A stretch of DNA of 8,735 bases from RGIG8306 sp964566025. Its GTDB lineage: Bacteria > Bacillota > Clostridia > Lachnospirales > Lachnospiraceae. How positions within the stretch are numbered: the stretch's first letter is position 1; every line of letters starts with the position of its first letter. The notes under the pieces were generated by a model that was given only the letters and a program-made list of their open reading frames with translations, was not told the origin of the DNA and did no database searches. A program made the translations under genes and the position numbers. This document shows, in pieces, positions 6,413 through 8,735 of the stretch. Location: assembly GCA_964566025.1 (NCBI GenBank), contig CAZMHF010000045.1, positions 1-8,735 on the forward strand. The letters are read 5' to 3'.

Positions 6413-7957
6413 ATGAAAAGAAAAAGTAAAAAGCTAGTAGCGCTATTAATGGCATGCACAATGCTATTTTCTATGGCGGGTTGTGGAAAAGAAAAAACGT
6501 CTGATGAGAAAAGCACAGCCCCAAAAGGCACAACAAGTGCCGTAGAAAAAACCGAAGAGGCACAAAGTACGACACAAGAGCCAACACAAGAACCATCAAC
6601 AAATGCAGATACACCAAGCATTACACCAGTTGAATACTATGGACAGCTAAATGCAAAAGGCAATCAAATTGTCGGAGCGAAAACAGATGAAGTAGCACAG
6701 GTAGCAGGTATGAGTTTCTTTTGGAGCGACTGGTCCAAACGTTTCTATACAAAAGAATTTGTTGCAAAAGTAGTTGATGAGATGAATTGCGAAGTGGTAC
6801 GCGCAGCATATGGCGTTGATGATAGCGGAAAGCCACATTCAAAAACAAATCTTGAATTAGTACGCACACTTATTGAGGGAGCAATTGAAAAAGGTGTTTA
6901 CATTATTATCGATTGGCATTCACATGGAGCACACAAAAACCCTGAAGAAGCCAAAGAATTTTTTGTAACATTGGCCAAAGAATATGGCGAATATGACAAC
7001 GTAATTTTTGAACTTTACAATGAGCCAACAAGTGTTAAATGGTCACAAGTAAAAGAATATGCCGAAGAGCTTATTCCAGAGATTCGAAAATATTCAGATA
7101 ACTTAATCCTAGTTGGTTCTCCAACATGGTCACAGGATGTTGATGTAGCATCAAAAGATCCAGTAAAAGGCGACAATATCGGTTATGTACTTCATTTCTA
7201 TGCAGGTACACACAAAGAAGGACTTCGTTCTAAAGCTGAAACATCACTTAAAAATGGCATTGCTTTATTCGTAACAGAATGGGGTTCAGTTAATGCCGAT
7301 GGCAATGGTGGTATCAATTACGAATCCACAACAGAGTGGATTAATTGGATGAACAAGCACAAGCTTTCATGGTGCAACTGGGCTGTAAATGACAAAAACG
7401 AAACATCTAGTATCTTTACGACATCCAATGACTACACAGAAACAGGAAATTTCCTAAAGGCATTAATCACAGACAGCTCTACGGACAATGAATGGCGTAC
7501 TGGAACACCGAAAACACATGAGGAACTTTCTTATGATCCAGCCGACTTTGGAGTCGTAGAAACCCCAAGAGAAATTAAAACACATGACATTGCTGGAAAG
7601 TTTGAAGCGGTAGATTATTCAACAATGAAAGGAATTCAAACAGAAGCTTGTGACGAAGGTGGTTCCAATGTAGGCTATATCGAAGCAAATGACTGGATTC
7701 AATACTCTGTTGATGTAAAAGAAGCAGGAGACTATGCCGTAACGATTCGTATCGCATCTGAGAAAGGTGGCGGTGAAATTGCCATTGAAGCAGGAGATGC
7801 ACAATTAGGCTCTATTGAAATTCCAAAGACAGGAAGTTGGCAAACATGGGAAGATATCACTCTAGATATTACACTTGAGGCTGGCAAACAAGAATTAAAA
7901 ATCAATGCTCAAAAAGGTGGATTTAATCTAAAAACATTCGACTTTGTAGCGAAATAA
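6413..7957 (+). CDS. Lipoprotein GH5 endoglucanase with CBM6
   Basis: A 514-residue retaining beta-1,4-glucanase held on the outer membrane face by a lipid. The signal peptide ends in lipobox MAGC (Cys24), followed by a Ser/Thr/Glu linker (25-72). The GH5 domain spans about 80-355, with GMSFFWSDW (99-107), Arg130, IIIDWHSHG (164-172), acid/base Glu204 (ELYNEP), HFY (261-263), nucleophile Glu289 (VTEWGS) and Trp323. This is most like subfamily GH5_2 endoglucanases. A CBM6 at about 394-512 (FEAVDYSTMKGIQTE, VGYIEANDWIQYSV, TGSWQTWEDI, GFNLKTFDF) has the aromatic residues that bind glycan chains. All catalytic residues are intact. As a lipoprotein with one CBM it would hold soluble or amorphous beta-glucan at the cell surface rather than be released. 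It is transcribed alone or by read-through from the helicase, and it ends at a strong terminator. Other GH5 activities (mannanase, licheninase) are less likely. Confidence 0.92.
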   Translation: MKRKSKKLVALLMACTMLFSMAGCGKEKTSDEKSTAPKGTTSAVEKTEEAQSTTQEPTQEPSTNADTPSITPVEYYGQLNAKGNQIVGAKTDEVAQVAGMSFFWSDWSKRFYTKEFVAKVVDEMNCEVVRAAYGVDDSGKPHSKTNLELVRTLIEGAIEKGVYIIIDWHSHGAHKNPEEAKEFFVTLAKEYGEYDNVIFELYNEPTSVKWSQVKEYAEELIPEIRKYSDNLILVGSPTWSQDVDVASKDPVKGDNIGYVLHFYAGTHKEGLRSKAETSLKNGIALFVTEWGSVNADGNGGINYESTTEWINWMNKHKLSWCNWAVNDKNETSSIFTTSNDYTETGNFLKALITDSSTDNEWRTGTPKTHEELSYDPADFGVVETPREIKTHDIAGKFEAVDYSTMKGIQTEACDEGGSNVGYIEANDWIQYSVDVKEAGDYAVTIRIASEKGGGEIAIEAGDAQLGSIEIPKTGSWQTWEDITLDITLEAGKQELKINAQKGGFNLKTFDFVAK

Positions 7958-7978
7958 GAAAATAAAAATACTACCCAC

Positions 7979-8015
7979 AAAAAGTCCAGCTCCTATTATA
8001 GAAGCTGGACTTTTT
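7979..8015. terminator. Bidirectional intrinsic terminator
   Basis: A perfect 13-bp inverted repeat, AAAAAGTCCAGCT (7979-7991) and AGCTGGACTTTTT (8003-8015), with an 11-base loop. The A- and T-runs at its two ends give a U-tail in either direction. It lies between the convergent cellulase (+) and rubredoxin (-) genes, so it can end both transcripts. Confidence 0.92.
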
Positions 8016-8041
8016 CGGTTCATTTTTCAATTTTATCCTCA

Positions 8042-8203
8042 TCATCCGTCTACGGAAAACTGTTCTTTATCTGCACTGCAAAGTGGGCAAACCCAATCCT
8101 CTGGCAAATCTTCGAAAGCTGTTCCTGGAGCGATTCCATTGTCAGGATCACCGATTGCTGGGTCGTAAACATAACCGCATACGTCACAAATGTACTTTTT
8201 CAT
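8042..8203 (-). CDS. Rubredoxin
   Basis: A 53-residue one-iron electron carrier of the cytoplasm. Two CxxC pairs bind the iron: Cys6/Cys9 (CDVCGYVYDP) and Cys39/Cys42 (DWVCPLC). The middle has the usual GDPDNGIAPGTAFEDLPEDW. Its length is exactly typical. An upstream in-frame ATG would add 26 residues, but homology begins at MKKYICDVCG, and GGGAGGA lies seven bases before that ATG, so the short start is chosen. It follows the superoxide reductase by 13 bases, and its ribosome site overlaps that gene's stop codon, implying coupled expression. Its likely job is to pass electrons from an NAD(P)H-rubredoxin oxidoreductase (not in the window) to the superoxide reductase. Confidence 0.97.
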   Translation of the reverse strand: MKKYICDVCGYVYDPAIGDPDNGIAPGTAFEDLPEDWVCPLCSADKEQFSVDG

Positions 8204-8216
8204 AGTATTTTCCTCC

Positions 8217-8582
8217 CTAATTCTTCCACAATCCGTGGAGATTACAATATTCATAAGCTGCAACAAACTCTTCGTCCTCATTTAGGATAAAGGTTGCTTC
8301 AGGCTTATCACCTGGTTTTAGGTTGGCGATATGTCCGCCAGTTGAAGTTTCGATATAAATCGAAGTGATATAGTGAGCATCCTCCATTGGATGCAATGTG
8401 CTACCAACAGTTACTATAATAGTGTTGCCTGCCTTCTTTACAACAGGTACATGCTTTTCGAGGGCAGCATCAACAGTATTTGGTTTGAGCTTTTGATATG
8501 TTGTGGCATCGCCTACGTCGCTGAAGGTAACTAATTCAGTGACGATGTTGCCAGACTGTAGATCTTTAAAAAATGTTTTCAT
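8217..8582 (-). CDS. Superoxide reductase (desulfoferrodoxin family, cysteine-free N-terminal domain)
   Basis: A 121-residue enzyme reducing superoxide to hydrogen peroxide without making oxygen. The catalytic iron site (His4Cys) is complete: His44 in EKHVPVV, His64 in LHPM, His70, and Cys113/His116 in EYCNLHGLWK. Glu42 and the conserved Lys43 are also present. The first 36 residues line up with the desulforedoxin domain of class I enzymes (FF....SGNIV.........KLKPNTVDAA), but all four iron-binding cysteines are replaced. This is therefore a one-iron enzyme resembling class III, in which that domain survives without metal. TAGGAGGT lies seven bases before the ATG. It is first in an operon with rubredoxin, its usual electron donor. 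Function is firm; the domain-decay reading is inference from alignment by eye. Confidence 0.92.
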   Translation of the reverse strand: MKTFFKDLQSGNIVTELVTFSDVGDATTYQKLKPNTVDAALEKHVPVVKKAGNTIIVTVGSTLHPMEDAHYITSIYIETSTGGHIANLKPGDKPEATFILNEDEEFVAAYEYCNLHGLWKN

Positions 8583-8603
8583 GATATTTACCTCCTATTT
8601 TTT

Positions 8604-8628
8604 ATGTGATGAAGCTATTGTAACACAT
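8604..8628 (-). promoter_or_regulatory. Superoxide reductase promoter region with inverted repeat
   Basis: On the minus strand, TGTTACAAT gives an extended -10 (TACAAT at 8617-8622); no clear -35 is seen. ATGTG (8604-8608) and CACAT (8624-8628) form a 5-bp inverted repeat around the -10 and likely start site, where a repressor could act. It does not match the PerR consensus (TTATAATNATTATAA). The remaining bases to 8735 hold no gene I can support; a TATAGA at 8674-8679 could be a weak outward plus-strand promoter. Confidence 0.4.
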
Positions 8629-8735
8629 TTTGTTTGCAAAAGGGGCGAGTTTGGACAAATTTTCTGAAAATTTTATAGATAAGATGAATTGTCAAGTCAA
8701 GTGCGCCAGTTCGTGTAAAAAAACTTGAATAGGCG

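Noticed and set aside
8204..8281. 26-residue N-terminal extension of rubredoxin
   Set aside because: It overlaps the end of the superoxide reductase gene, has no rubredoxin similarity, and a perfect ribosome site precedes the internal ATG.
8604..8628. PerR box in front of the superoxide reductase
   Set aside because: The inverted repeat ATGTG/CACAT has the wrong sequence and spacing for PerR; kept only as an unnamed possible operator.
8684..8728. 14-codon Cys-containing frame (MNCQVKCASSCKKT)
   Set aside because: There is no ribosome site, it is very short and at the window edge, and it does not resemble known Cys-rich peptides such as SCIFF.
8697..8728. TCAAGT/ACTTGA hairpin as terminator
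   Set aside because: The stem is only six base pairs with a 20-base loop, and the A-run is inside the loop rather than after the stem.

Overview
The window looks like chromosome from a low-GC anaerobic Gram-positive bacterium, most likely a plant-fibre-degrading clostridium (Lachnospiraceae-like). The evidence is AT-rich coding with strong GGAGG-type ribosome sites, two lipoproteins with lipobox cysteines and Thr/Ser/Glu linkers, a surface cellulase with a family 6 carbohydrate-binding module, an intracellular GH43 glycosidase, and a superoxide reductase/rubredoxin pair typical of strict anaerobes. The genus is inference.

Layout. Bases 1-686 are a patch of gene debris. A short RelB/DinJ-type antitoxin (+) runs tail-to-tail into an aldo/keto reductase (-) that is cut off after about 85 residues, and both break at the same few bases. 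A divergent promoter region follows, then the C-terminal piece of a GNAT acetyltransferase (+). Bases 687-3381 hold two closely spaced + genes: a lipoprotein N-acetylmuramoyl-L-alanine amidase with an SH3-like domain, and a cytoplasmic GH43 glycosidase. They end at a strong intrinsic terminator. Bases 3385-3540 hold a second hairpin terminator that works only on the - strand, an inverted repeat and a good promoter. Bases 3541-6210 encode an 889-residue superfamily 2 helicase with two predicted membrane segments near its C-terminal third, the least ordinary protein here. After about 200 bases of leader, 6413-7957 encodes a lipoprotein GH5 endoglucanase with a C-terminal CBM6. A bidirectional terminator separates it from a convergent - operon: superoxide reductase (8217-8582), then rubredoxin (8042-8203).

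How the genes fit together. The anchored cellulase would cut beta-glucan outside the cell, and the GH43 enzyme would trim imported arabinoxylan-type oligosaccharides inside. The amidase remodels peptidoglycan. Rubredoxin is the usual electron donor to superoxide reductase, so the last two genes form an oxygen-defence unit. The helicase stands alone with its own promoter. Its membrane hairpin suggests a DNA or RNA transaction at the membrane, possibly defence, but nothing in the window proves that. No RNA gene, CRISPR array, insertion sequence or intact toxin gene was seen.
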